Of a stretch of DNA of 64,000 nucleotides, positions 8,346-16,626 are shown one piece after another. The translations under genes were made by a program, and so were the position numbers. Below the pieces are notes generated by a model. That model was not told where the DNA came from, searched no databases, and saw nothing but the letters and a program-made list of their open reading frames with translations. Within the stretch, counting starts at the first letter, position 1, and every line of letters starts with the position of its first letter. This DNA is from CAZKUN01 sp964555935 (GTDB taxonomy: Bacteria > Armatimonadota > Zipacnadia > Zipacnadales > VGFC01): positions 1 through 64,000 of the forward strand of contig CAZKUN010000002.1 of the NCBI GenBank assembly GCA_964555935.1. The letters run 5' to 3'.

Positions 8346-8672
8346 ATGGCCGATGTATTGGAAGTGACCGACGAAACGTTCGAGGCGGAAGTAAAGCAGG
8401 CAGACCTGCCCGTCCTCGTTGACTTCTGGGCCCCCTGGTGTGGTCCCTGTCGCATGGTGGCGCCGACGGTAGAAGCCCTCGCGACGAAGTACGAGGGTAA
8501 GGTCAAGTTCGTAAAGATCAACGTCGACGACTCTCCGGGGACCGCGACTGAGTTCAAGATCCGGTCGATCCCGACCCTGGCAATCCTCAAGGGTGGGAAG
8601 GTCGAGGAGCAGGTGATCGGCGTCCAGACCGAGGATCAGCTCTCGGAACTGCTGGACGGCATAATCGGCTGA
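8346..8672 (+). CDS. trxA: Thioredoxin
   Basis: A 108-residue thioredoxin with active site WCGPC (Cys32, Cys35) and the conserved cis-proline segment RSIPTL. It reduces protein disulfides in the cytoplasm using electrons from thioredoxin reductase, and would also recycle peptide methionine sulfoxide reductases such as the MsrB-MsrA fusion elsewhere in this window. AGGAGG (8331-8336) lies 9 bases before the ATG. It stands alone, with a hairpin following. Confidence 0.97.
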   Translation: MADVLEVTDETFEAEVKQADLPVLVDFWAPWCGPCRMVAPTVEALATKYEGKVKFVKINVDDSPGTATEFKIRSIPTLAILKGGKVEEQVIGVQTEDQLSELLDGIIG

Positions 8673-8737
8673 CGGCGCGGGGCACTCGCGTTAGGAAATG
8701 GCGGTGGGGGTGTGGGAAGTTCACGGAAACGGTCACG

Positions 8738-8778
8738 AGGCGAGGACTCCCGGTTGGGGTTCTCGCCTTGTCGCGTTT
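8738..8778 (+). terminator. Probable terminator after thioredoxin
   Basis: AGGCGAG (8738-8744) pairs with CTCGCCT (8762-8768), the stem extended by imperfect inner pairing of GACTCCC with GGGGTTC, and is followed by TGTCGCGTTT. The weak T-tract lowers confidence. Confidence 0.5.
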
Positions 8779-8822
8779 GCTGGTAGACGCAATCATCTCC
8801 GGGGATGAAATGAGGGTGTGCA

Positions 8823-10460
8823 ATGGAGCGGCAAGTGCGCGTTGGGATGGCGGCGCTGGTTGCGATGTGGGTCGTGGCGGCGAGCGTGGCCGTGAACGCG
8901 GATGTCTATTGGCTCGAACGGTTCAACGCCAGCGCGGTTGACCTTGGCGTGTGGGACGAGATGAACAAGCCGGACTGGGGCGCTGGGCGCGTCAGAGTCC
9001 TCAACGGTTACGCCAGGTTCGAAGGCGAGCCCGGCAAGCGCCTGCACTACCCTACCCTAATCACCAAGGCGTCCCCATTCCCGGCCGCCGGCGATTGGCT
9101 GCTTCAGTACAGAATGGGCTGGCACACGCCGGTAACGGCTTACGGCAACGGCCTGATGGCGTCGGAGGGGCTCCAGGGCACCGACTGGCATGTCGTCCGC
9201 GTGGCGCAAACGTGGCGCGATACATCGGGGCTGCGGATGTTCGGTCAGGCTTGGAGCCACCTGTGGGGCGAGCCGGGATCGAGCACGGAGTGGCACGTCT
9301 GCTCCGTCAGAAAGGCCGGCGCCCAATACTCCTACTACGTTGACGGCCAACTCGTCGGAACCGAGCCCGCTACCCGGACCCCGAATCTGATCGTCCTGGG
9401 TAACGCCGGGGGCATGGCGAGTGACTGGAGCGACTTCAAAGTCGACTACGTGACGATCCTCGCTCCCGGCGCCCCGACTCTGGAATGGACGACCGGCGTT
9501 GGATTTGCCGCTGATGGGGTCAGCCCTGAAGGTGGACACGAAGGAGATTCCTTCGAGTTCAGGGCCCGTTACGTGGATTTGGACGGGGACCGGCCTGACC
9601 GGGGCGTCCGCCTGCGCCTGTTTAGGAATGGCGTGGAGGTCGGCAACAGCCCGTTCGGCACGACTCGCGTCGGTGGCGACATCAATGGCGACGGCCTGGT
9701 CTACTCGCGGACGCGACCGCTGTCGGCGGGGCGCTACACATACTCCTTCGAGGCGACCGGCAACGGCGAACCCGCGACAGGGCCGGCATCCCTGCTGAAC
9801 CCGGGACCCGTTGTCACCAGCCCGCCCAAGCTGTATGCCCCGAAGTTCTCGCCGGCGGCGGGCGGCGCGGCCACGAAGTACCGGTTCCGCGTGAGGTACC
9901 GCACCTCTGACGGGCTGCCCGCCCAGTGGGTACAACTACAGCTCCGCGTCCAGACGCCCACCTCGGGATGGACGACCCACGTATACCGCAAATATGATAG
10001 GGCGGCTGGCACGTTGGCCCACTGGACACTGCGCCTCGGACAACTCTACCCCGACGCCACCGCATTCCGCCACCGGTACCGGGCGTATAAGGTGGTTGGC
10101 CCGATCAGGGACCTGGCCACGACCGCCTGGACCAATGGCCCAACGGTTAACTCCTCGACAAGCGCGCCACTGACGATGACATCGGCGGCAGCACAGGCCA
10201 CCAACGGTGGAGGCGCTGAGATCATGTTCCGGCTGTCGGCGCCAGGAGGCGTGACCGCGACCGTGCTCAACGTTGCCGGGCGCGAGGTGCGGACGCTGTC
10301 GACGGTCGATGCGGAGGCTGGCTTGCAGCGGGTGCTGTGGGATGGGCGAAGCGATTCCGGCCTCGGAGTACCGGCCGGGAGGTATGTCGTTCGCATCGAG
10401 GCGCGAAGCGAATCCGGCGAATTGGCCCGTGCCATGACGGCGTTGTCAATCCGGCGCTGA
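8823..10460 (+). CDS. Secreted concanavalin/LamG-like protein with FlgD-type C-terminal domain
   Basis: A 545-residue exported protein. The signal peptide covers residues 1-26 (hydrophobic core MAALVAMWVVAASVAV, cleavage near VNA-DV). Residues about 30-215 look like a beta-sandwich of the LamG/DUF1080 type. The middle, about 220-440, repeats a pattern of GGxxxxxFxFRxRYxxxDG, suggesting two Ig-like modules. The last 80 residues (EIMFRLSAPGGVTATVLNVAGREV through LWDGRSDSGLGVPAGRYVVRI) match the FlgD Ig-like domain common at the C-terminus of secreted proteins in deep-branching bacteria. Function probably surface or extracellular binding. A radical SAM gene follows after 35 bases. Confidence 0.87.
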   Translation: MERQVRVGMAALVAMWVVAASVAVNADVYWLERFNASAVDLGVWDEMNKPDWGAGRVRVLNGYARFEGEPGKRLHYPTLITKASPFPAAGDWLLQYRMGWHTPVTAYGNGLMASEGLQGTDWHVVRVAQTWRDTSGLRMFGQAWSHLWGEPGSSTEWHVCSVRKAGAQYSYYVDGQLVGTEPATRTPNLIVLGNAGGMASDWSDFKVDYVTILAPGAPTLEWTTGVGFAADGVSPEGGHEGDSFEFRARYVDLDGDRPDRGVRLRLFRNGVEVGNSPFGTTRVGGDINGDGLVYSRTRPLSAGRYTYSFEATGNGEPATGPASLLNPGPVVTSPPKLYAPKFSPAAGGAATKYRFRVRYRTSDGLPAQWVQLQLRVQTPTSGWTTHVYRKYDRAAGTLAHWTLRLGQLYPDATAFRHRYRAYKVVGPIRDLATTAWTNGPTVNSSTSAPLTMTSAAAQATNGGGAEIMFRLSAPGGVTATVLNVAGREVRTLSTVDAEAGLQRVLWDGRSDSGLGVPAGRYVVRIEARSESGELARAMTALSIRR

Positions 10461-10495
10461 GGGCGGCGAGCAAGGCCAAGCGAGGCTGTGAATCT

Positions 10496-11575
10496 GTGCC
10501 TGAGATAGACGCCCGGAGAATCGGCCTCGCCCTCGACGTTGCGGGCTGCCCAAACCGATGCCGCCACTGCTGGCTGACGTGCCACGCGAACCAGCCGATG
10601 GACGAGCGCGCGATCCTGGAGGTCGCTGGCGTCTTCAGAGCAGCGCTACGCGTGCGGACCGAGTGCTTCCAGGTGCTGACCTGGATCCGCGAGCCGGACT
10701 TCCACCCCGACTATGCCAGGCTGCGAGAGCTAGAGCGCGAACTGAGCGACGAAGCGGTCGCCGACGACTGGGGATTGCTCAGCGTCTGGCGGCTCGCGCG
10801 CGACCCACACTACGCTGATTGGGCCAGGGAACACCGCGGCGCTAAGACCTGCCAAATCACCTACTTCGGCACGGGCGAGACGAACGACTGGTTCTACCGA
10901 CGCAAGGGCGCGCACGACGACTGCATGGCGGCGACCGAGGCCTGCCTCAGGGCCGGCATCATCCCCCGCTGGCAGCTCTTCCTCACGAAGAAAATGGTCC
11001 CACACCTCGACGAATGGGAGCCTCTGATCCGCGATCTTCGCCTGCGGGAGCGCTGCGAGGAGATCGGCGGCGAGTTTACCGTCTTCATCCACACCCCATC
11101 GCCGGACGGCGAGGCGTTCGGTCTGGAGCGCCTGCGGCCAACGAAGGCTGACATCGAGGCCGTGCCCATGTGCCTCATGTCTGAGTCGCGCCGCCACCTG
11201 CGCTGCGTTGACCCGTTGGGCGAACCGGAGGGGCGGTTGGTGAGGCGCGTGCTGAGCGGAGAACTGGACATCCCGCCCACACTGCCCCCACAGCTCTGGT
11301 TCCAGGTCACCCCTAGCTTCGACGTGTACTCCAACCTCGGCGAGATGTCGCCGCCCTGGCGGCTCGGGAATCTGCAGATCGACAGCATCACGGATATCAT
11401 CCGCCGGCTCGAGACCGACTTCCCGCCAGCCTTCCGACCCGCATTCGGCGTACCGACGCCGGAGCTGGCCAGGGCCTGGGGCCAACCGCGCGGACGCCGC
11501 TACTACACGCCCAGCGACCTGCGAGCGCGATGGGTGAAGCAGTGGCGCGAGCCCGAGCCGACGTCAGTCGATTGA
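10496..11575 (+). CDS. Radical SAM protein
   Basis: About 359 residues from a GTG at 10496 (GAGG about 10 bases upstream). Cys18, Cys22 and Cys25 form the C-x3-C-x2-C motif (CPNRCRHCW) that binds the 4Fe-4S cluster and S-adenosylmethionine. A TIM-barrel-sized region follows, with WGLLSVWRLARDPHYADWAREHRGA in sequence blocks typical of uncharacterised radical SAM proteins. No second-cluster SPASM or B12-binding domain is evident, though MCLMSESRRHLRC contributes two more Cys. It is separated by only 35 bases from the secreted FlgD-tailed protein gene upstream, and its 3' end overlaps the convergent rsmI gene by 12 bases. Substrate unknown. Confidence 0.83.
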   Translation: MPEIDARRIGLALDVAGCPNRCRHCWLTCHANQPMDERAILEVAGVFRAALRVRTECFQVLTWIREPDFHPDYARLRELERELSDEAVADDWGLLSVWRLARDPHYADWAREHRGAKTCQITYFGTGETNDWFYRRKGAHDDCMAATEACLRAGIIPRWQLFLTKKMVPHLDEWEPLIRDLRLRERCEEIGGEFTVFIHTPSPDGEAFGLERLRPTKADIEAVPMCLMSESRRHLRCVDPLGEPEGRLVRRVLSGELDIPPTLPPQLWFQVTPSFDVYSNLGEMSPPWRLGNLQIDSITDIIRRLETDFPPAFRPAFGVPTPELARAWGQPRGRRYYTPSDLRARWVKQWREPEPTSVD

Positions 11576-12283
11576 TGAACGCGTGAACTTGGGGTTGTTG
11601 CCGGCGATGACAACGGTGATCTCGCCCTTCACCGTGAGGTCCGCAAACTCTTCGGCGAGATCACCGAGGTAACCGCGGTGGATCTCCTCGAACATCTTGG
11701 TCATCTCAACGCACGCGGCCGCCTGACGGTCGCCCAGCACCTCAAGCGCAGCGGCGAGCAGCTTGCCGATGCGGTAGGGCGATTCGAATAGGACAATCGT
11801 GTGGGGCAGGTCGCGCTCCATCTCCAGAAAGCGCGTCCGCGGCCCGCCCTTCTTCGGCGCGAAGCCTTTGAACGTGTAGCTCGAGGCGGGGAGTCCAGAC
11901 GCGACGAGAGCCGTCTCGACCGCGCCCGGGCCAGGGATCACCTCAACGCGGTAGCCATCTTCGATGATGCGCGCGATGGCGCGATAGCCGGGGTCGCTGA
12001 TCGACGGCGAGCCCGCGTTCGTGCAGAGCCCGACAGACTTGCCCTCAGACAGCAGCGTGGCGATCTTGTCCGCCACGCGCTCCTCATTGTGCTCGTGACA
12101 CGAGAACATCAACCGGGGGACGTCGATCTCGTAGCGCTCGAAGATCCGGCGCGTCCTACGCGTGTCCTCGCAGGCCAGAGCCTCCAGTTCGCCGAGGATC
12201 CGGGCCGCGCGGAAGGTAATATCCTCAAGGTTGCCAATCGGTGTCGAGATGACGTAGAGAGTAGCTTCGGTGGGCTCGGTCAT
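11564..12283 (-). CDS. rsmI: 16S rRNA (cytidine-1402-2'-O)-methyltransferase
   Basis: A 239-residue member of the tetrapyrrole methylase superfamily. LYVISTPIGNLEDITFRA near the N-terminus and LACEDTRRT are RsmI signatures; NAGSPSISDPGYR and VIPGPGAVETALVASGLP form the S-adenosylmethionine pocket; TIVLFESPYR is also typical. It methylates the ribose of C1402 in the decoding centre. Its ATG overlaps the stop of the upstream sugar-isomerase gene in an ATGA, an unexpected partner. It lacks the C-terminal extension found in some homologues. Confidence 0.95.
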   Translation of the reverse strand: MTEPTEATLYVISTPIGNLEDITFRAARILGELEALACEDTRRTRRIFERYEIDVPRLMFSCHEHNEERVADKIATLLSEGKSVGLCTNAGSPSISDPGYRAIARIIEDGYRVEVIPGPGAVETALVASGLPASSYTFKGFAPKKGGPRTRFLEMERDLPHTIVLFESPYRIGKLLAAALEVLGDRQAAACVEMTKMFEEIHRGYLGDLAEEFADLTVKGEITVVIAGNNPKFTRSSID

Positions 12284-13215
12284 GCGGGTTTCTTGCTTTC
12301 CTCGATGAGCCGGCGGATCTTCGCGATGCCCAGTCTGGCCACATCGACGGGGTCCTGCTCCCAGTAGCCCCTGTTGAACAGCTCCAGCGACAACGGGCCT
12401 GCGAAGCCGATCTCGCGCAGGTCTCGCAGCAACTGGACGATCGGCAGCACGCCGTCGCCCGGCATGACGCGGTCGCCGTCGCGTTGCTCAGCCCGCGCGG
12501 GGGTGGCGGGGGCATCGTTGATGTGGAAACATGCGATGGATTGCGCGGACAGACACCTCACCCCGTTAAACCCCGAGCCGCCGCCGAAGAGGTGGAACGT
12601 GTCGGCGACGAGGCAGGCCTTCGGATGGTCGGCCTCGATGGCGATGGCTGCTGCCTGGCCGAGGCGGTTGACGCCCTTGAAGAACCCGACGAACTCGACG
12701 GCAGGCGTTACGCCGTACTCCTCGCCGATCTCCAACAGCTCGCAGTACCTCTCAGCCGCCCAAAGCGTGTCGATATCCGGCCGATCGGGCGTGGGAACGG
12801 CCGCGATGTGCGTCGCCCCGACCTTGGCCGCGTCCTCCATCTGCCCGCGGACGCGGTCGTGCGTTACCGGACGCTCGGCGTCGTCGTCGGGCATGCAGCC
12901 CCAAAGTCCGATGATATTCGGCACCGACAGGCCCGCGTCGGCGATGCGCTTGCCGAGGGCATCCAGCGACCCGCCGGCTTTCACGTGGTCTGTCAACTCG
13001 TTACTCCACAGCTCGATGCCCGAGTACCCCGCCTGCTCGACCGCGCTGAGTTTTTCGTCGAGGGAGGCGGGCCTGAGAGTGCTCGTATTGAGCGTGATGC
13101 TCCACTTCGGCTTCCTCCGAGCGGCCTCGGCCGGCGCCGATAGCCCGAGCCCGGTAGCGGCGATCGCGGCGCCGCCAGCCGTCAGCAGTCGTCTGCGACT
13201 GAATGGTTGAGGCAT
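12280..13215 (-). CDS. Tat-exported sugar phosphate isomerase/epimerase-like TIM barrel
   Basis: About 311 residues from the ATG at 13215 (AGGGAG upstream). Residues 1-32 are a twin-arginine signal (PFSRRRLLTAGGAAIAATGLGL ending near AEA), so the protein is probably exported folded. The rest is an AP-endonuclease-2-type TIM barrel: KLSAVEQAGYSGIELWS, HIAAVPTP, VTPAVEFVGF, LVADTFHLF, CFHINDAP, DGVLPIVQLLRDLREIGFAGPLSLELF, including the His and acidic residues that bind a divalent metal. It would isomerise or epimerise a keto-sugar. The gene overlaps rsmI by 4 bases. Confidence 0.88.
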   Translation of the reverse strand: MPQPFSRRRLLTAGGAAIAATGLGLSAPAEAARRKPKWSITLNTSTLRPASLDEKLSAVEQAGYSGIELWSNELTDHVKAGGSLDALGKRIADAGLSVPNIIGLWGCMPDDDAERPVTHDRVRGQMEDAAKVGATHIAAVPTPDRPDIDTLWAAERYCELLEIGEEYGVTPAVEFVGFFKGVNRLGQAAAIAIEADHPKACLVADTFHLFGGGSGFNGVRCLSAQSIACFHINDAPATPARAEQRDGDRVMPGDGVLPIVQLLRDLREIGFAGPLSLELFNRGYWEQDPVDVARLGIAKIRRLIEESKKPA

Positions 13216-13316
13216 GTTCCAACTCCCTGGTAGGCTACTGGTCACGGCATTATTCGCCCTCGAAAGGTGTCTCACCTATGCACGACGAAGCCCCAAGTTG
13301 CGCTGCCGCGAGTCGC

Positions 13317-13345
13317 TTGACACTCCCCATACCGTGCGATATACT
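13317..13345 (+). promoter_or_regulatory. Sigma-70 promoter for the division cluster
   Basis: TTGACA (13317-13322), a 17-base spacer, then TATACT (13340-13345): a consensus -35, ideal spacing and a near-consensus -10. The predicted start is about 55 bases before the ATG of the zinc-ribbon gene at 13410, the first gene of a same-strand run extending to 18.3 kb. Confidence 0.75.
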
Positions 13346-13409
13346 CGCGGATACATCGCTACCAATAGCGCCTCACAGGGCTGAAGCGTCCTGCGTTAAG
13401 GGGTCCACC

Positions 13410-14057
13410 ATGGCATCGGAGATTTACTGCCCGACGTGCGGATATCCGAACGAGAAGGTACGCGGCGCGTGCTTGATCTGTTACGACATGGTGGCAGGCG
13501 TCGCTGGTGGCACCGCATGTCCGTCGTGCGGCACAGACAACCCCAAGATCGCCAGCTTCTGCATGGCGTGTCAGGCTGCGCTCAATGAAGGCGTCATGCC
13601 TCTGCTGCGCCCGGACATCTCCGGCCTGGTCGCCGGGGCCGCCGTGGGTGGCGCGGCAGTGGTCGCCGACGCCGGTGATTACGCGGACGATCTGGACTTC
13701 GGCGTACCCGATACCGGCGGCTCCGAGATGGACTTCGACATGGGCACGGAGGCTAGCGAGGAAGACGAGTACGCGGATGAGTTCGCCGCGCCGCCTACGC
13801 CTCCGGACTCAGCGGATCTGGACGACATGATGGACTCGGACTTCGCTATGGACACCACGGGCGAGGTTGTAGCTCCCCCGGCTCCTGATTCATCTTTCGA
13901 CCTGGCCAGCGATGATGACGTGGCCCCGCCGCCGCCGCCCGACTCGGTGGCGCTGGACCTTGAGGACATGGAACCCGCGCCGGCCGACGACGCGCCGGCA
14001 GCGGACGCAGCCGACGATGACGACCTCGGCGACTGGTCGCTCGACTTTGAAGAGTAG
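13410..14057 (+). CDS. Double zinc-ribbon protein with long acidic tail
   Basis: A 215-residue protein. Two four-cysteine zinc ribbons form the N-terminus: Cys7, 10, 21, 24 and Cys37, 40, 51, 54, with C-P-x-C-G spacing. A short hydrophobic stretch (LVAGAAVGGAAVVA, about residues 72-85) follows, then a low-complexity tail rich in Asp, Pro and Ala with several PPxPDS repeats, ending DLGDWSLDFEE. No enzyme motif is visible; it looks like an adaptor or scaffold. It is the first gene behind the strong promoter at 13317 and lies 9 bases before yggS, which places it in the division cluster. The role is unknown. Confidence 0.83.
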   Translation: MASEIYCPTCGYPNEKVRGACLICYDMVAGVAGGTACPSCGTDNPKIASFCMACQAALNEGVMPLLRPDISGLVAGAAVGGAAVVADAGDYADDLDFGVPDTGGSEMDFDMGTEASEEDEYADEFAAPPTPPDSADLDDMMDSDFAMDTTGEVVAPPAPDSSFDLASDDDVAPPPPPDSVALDLEDMEPAPADDAPAADAADDDDLGDWSLDFEE

Positions 14058-14066
14058 CCGGCGCGC

Positions 14067-14762
14067 ATGCAAGACATAAGCGCTCGACTTCAGGTCGTCA
14101 ACGACCGTATCGCGCGAGCCGCCGAGCGCGCCCAGCGCGATCCCGGCGACGTGAAACTCGTCGCTGTCAGCAAAACTAAGACGCTCGAAGAGACTCAGGC
14201 GGCGATTTCAGCGGGTGCCGCGGCGCTCGGCGAGAACTACGCCCAGGAGTTGCTGCGGAAGCACCAGGCTCTTGGTGAATCGGTCGAGTGGCACTTCATC
14301 GGCCACCTGCAGAGTAACAAGGCAAAGTACCTCGTGCCCTTCTGCGAGTTGATTCACGGCGTAGATAGTGAAAAACTCGCGGGGGAGATCAGCAAGCGGG
14401 CGGCGAACCTAGGACGCAAGCAACCCGTGCTGATCGAGGTGAACCTCGCCGACGAGGCGACGAAGCATGGAGTTAGCGAGGACGGAGCGGCGGATCTGGC
14501 GAGACGAATCGCCGATCTGCCTAGTGTCGACCTGCGGGGCTTGATGATGATGGCCCCCTACTCCGACGACCCGGAGGACTCGCGTCCGTACTTTGAGAGG
14601 CTTCGGCGCCTGAGGGACGTATTGGTAGATGGAGGCCTGGCGGAGGAAAACTGCCGGGAACTATCGATGGGTATGACCGGCGACTTCGAGGTCGCCGTTG
14701 AAGAAGGAGCGACAATCGTCCGAGTTGGAACCGCGATCTTCGGATCGCGCCAGACAACATAA
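14067..14762 (+). CDS. YggS/PLPBP family pyridoxal phosphate homeostasis protein
   Basis: A 231-residue fold-type III PLP protein. LVAVSKTK near the N-terminus carries the PLP lysine; GENYAQE, WHFIGHLQSNK, LIEVNLADEATKHGV and LSMGMTGDFEVAVEEGATIVRVGTAIFG are family signatures. It buffers free PLP and has no known catalytic activity. YggS next to sepF, proC and yggT is a conserved arrangement in Gram-positive bacteria and cyanobacteria. Confidence 0.95.
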   Translation: MQDISARLQVVNDRIARAAERAQRDPGDVKLVAVSKTKTLEETQAAISAGAAALGENYAQELLRKHQALGESVEWHFIGHLQSNKAKYLVPFCELIHGVDSEKLAGEISKRAANLGRKQPVLIEVNLADEATKHGVSEDGAADLARRIADLPSVDLRGLMMMAPYSDDPEDSRPYFERLRRLRDVLVDGGLAEENCRELSMGMTGDFEVAVEEGATIVRVGTAIFGSRQTT

Positions 14763-14841
14763 TAGGCCGCCCAGCCAAACAGCAGCCAGTAATTACCGCA
14801 CTACACATCACAGCACCAATCGCATCAAGGGAGGCAGCAGC

Positions 14842-15351
14842 ATGGGCGCAGTAGATTTTTGGCGTGGAGTAGTCAACCGTATTTTGCTCATCGAAGACGA
14901 ACCCCACCTGACCGACGAACCCGTTGACGACTATGAGATGGATTCGGAGGAGTATGACCCTCCGACGGATCGGTTCGCGACTATCTCGCGAGCCGATGAG
15001 CCGGGCCGCATTCACGTGCTCCGGCAGGATCGCGCCGAGTTCGCGGGAATGCCCGTGGTACTTTCGCGTCCGAAGAACATGGACGACGCGAAGACGGTCG
15101 GCGAGAGGGTTCGCGACCGAGTACCGGTCATCATGAACCTCGAGGCCACGGACGACGCGATGAGCCAGCGTATCGTCGACTTCGTCGGTGGCGTCGTGTT
15201 TGCGCTGCAGGGATCCATCAGCCGGGCCGGGCGCGCGGTCTATATCTGCTCGCCGGCGGACATTCCGGTCGAGGACCTGCGGAGCGAGCCGGACCAGGCG
15301 CGCTCGTCGCTGTTTGAGTTGGGCGAAGAGCCCAAACGCATGGCGCAGTAG
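14842..15351 (+). CDS. sepF: Cell division protein SepF
   Basis: A 169-residue protein. An amphipathic N-terminal membrane-targeting segment (MGAVDFWRGVVNRILLIEDE) and an acidic linker precede the SepF domain (about 65-150): PVVLSRPKNMDDAKTVGERV, PVIMNLEATDDAMSQRIVDF and GSISRAGRAVYICSP. SepF anchors FtsZ filaments to the membrane and shapes the septum. AAGGGAGG precedes the ATG. SepF is found in Actinobacteria, Firmicutes, Cyanobacteria and related phyla, which informs the taxonomic guess. Confidence 0.94.
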   Translation: MGAVDFWRGVVNRILLIEDEPHLTDEPVDDYEMDSEEYDPPTDRFATISRADEPGRIHVLRQDRAEFAGMPVVLSRPKNMDDAKTVGERVRDRVPVIMNLEATDDAMSQRIVDFVGGVVFALQGSISRAGRAVYICSPADIPVEDLRSEPDQARSSLFELGEEPKRMAQ

Positions 15352-15487
15352 GCTCAACCGAGGCCTGAGCGCCGGACGAGCGTTCTACTTCTAGCGTGCG
15401 GTGCCGACGCGAGCACCACGCGTGGCCGTCGCGTGGCGGCCACGCTTTGCCACGTCTGGACCGCAGGCAGCGACAGGGGGCACTACC

Positions 15488-16312
15488 GTGGGTAAGCCTG
15501 AGACACTAGGAGTCATCGGGGCCGGAGCCATGGCTGAGGCCCTTCTGCGCGGGTGGTTGGATACCGGCATGTTCGCCGCCGAGAGCATCGTCGCGAGCGA
15601 CCCATCGCGGGCGCGGCGCGACGTGCTCGCCGACGAGCTGAATGTTCAGGTCTCCGCCGACAACGCGGATGCCATCGCGAGCGTCGACGCGCTCATGGTC
15701 GCGGTCAAACCTCAGGTGCTGGAGGCGGTCTGCGCGCCCATCGCGGCGGGGGTGGCGGATGGGACGCTCATCATCTCCATCGCGGCGGGCGTGACCTTGG
15801 AGAAGCTGGAATCGATCTTCGGCGCGGGCCGACCGATTGTCCGCGTCATGCCGAACATCCTGCACAGCGTGCAAGATGGCGTGGCGGCGCTCTGTTCCAA
15901 CGATGCTGTGACCGACGAGCTGATGGCCTTCGCTCTGGAGCTATTCCGCAGCATTGGCGTGGCGGAGGAGGTCGAAGAACGCCTGATGGATGCGGTGACA
16001 GGGCTGTCGGGGAGCGGGCCGGCGTTCGTGTTCGTGTTCCTGGAGGCGCTCTCAGACGGCGCGGTGGCGGCCGGACTGCCTCGCGCGCTGGCCACGCCGT
16101 TCGCCGCGCAGACGGTACTCGGCGCAGCGAAATGGGTGCTGGCGGGCAAGCGCCCGGGCGAACTGAAGGAGCTGGTCACCTCTCCGGGCGGCACGACCAT
16201 CGAGGGGCTGCGGGTGGCAGAGGCCAACGGTCTGAGGATTGCCACGATGGAGGCGGTCCTCGCCGCTGCCAGGAAATCGGCCGAACTCGGCAAGCCCAAG
16301 GAAGAGAGTTAG
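15488..16312 (+). CDS. proC: Pyrroline-5-carboxylate reductase
   Basis: About 274 residues from a GTG at 15488, with GGGGG just upstream; an upstream frame extension lacks family sequence. The Rossmann loop GVIGAGAMAEALLRG, VAVKPQVLE, RVMPNILHSVQDG and the C-terminal GLSGSGPAFVFVFLEALSDGAVAAGLPRALA and LVTSPGGTTIEGL are diagnostic. It reduces pyrroline-5-carboxylate to proline with NAD(P)H as the last step of proline synthesis. Four bases separate its stop from the yggT start. Confidence 0.95.
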   Translation: MGKPETLGVIGAGAMAEALLRGWLDTGMFAAESIVASDPSRARRDVLADELNVQVSADNADAIASVDALMVAVKPQVLEAVCAPIAAGVADGTLIISIAAGVTLEKLESIFGAGRPIVRVMPNILHSVQDGVAALCSNDAVTDELMAFALELFRSIGVAEEVEERLMDAVTGLSGSGPAFVFVFLEALSDGAVAAGLPRALATPFAAQTVLGAAKWVLAGKRPGELKELVTSPGGTTIEGLRVAEANGLRIATMEAVLAAARKSAELGKPKEES

Positions 16313-16316
16313 CGCG

Positions 16317-16595
16317 GTGTTAGGCACAGGTCTCATCAAGGCAGCCATCTACTGGGCGCTCAACACGTACCAGATCATTCTCCTGGTGCGGTGCATTCTG
16401 AGCTTCTTCCGGACGCCATCGTACACTTCGCCCTGGCTGCACGTCTGGAACTTCTTCTACGCGCTGACGGAGCCGGTGTTGAAGCCGATCAGGAATCTGC
16501 TCGGCCGTCACATGGGCGGTCGGATCGATTTCTCCCCATTGATCCTCATGTTGTTGCTTTCACTGGCCGCAAGACTTATCATGAGACTGCTGTAG
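16317..16595 (+). CDS. YggT family membrane protein
   Basis: About 92 residues from a GTG at 16317. Two membrane segments (about residues 7-27 and 70-90) flank the conserved YALTEPVLKPIRNLLG segment and the IDFSPLILMLLL motif. YggT proteins accompany sepF in many genomes and are linked to division or osmotic responses; the mechanism is unknown. The placement four bases after proC is the usual arrangement. Confidence 0.92.
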   Translation: MLGTGLIKAAIYWALNTYQIILLVRCILSFFRTPSYTSPWLHVWNFFYALTEPVLKPIRNLLGRHMGGRIDFSPLILMLLLSLAARLIMRLL

Positions 16596-16626
16596 CACCA
16601 CCCATAGCACCCCGAGGTCTTACGCC

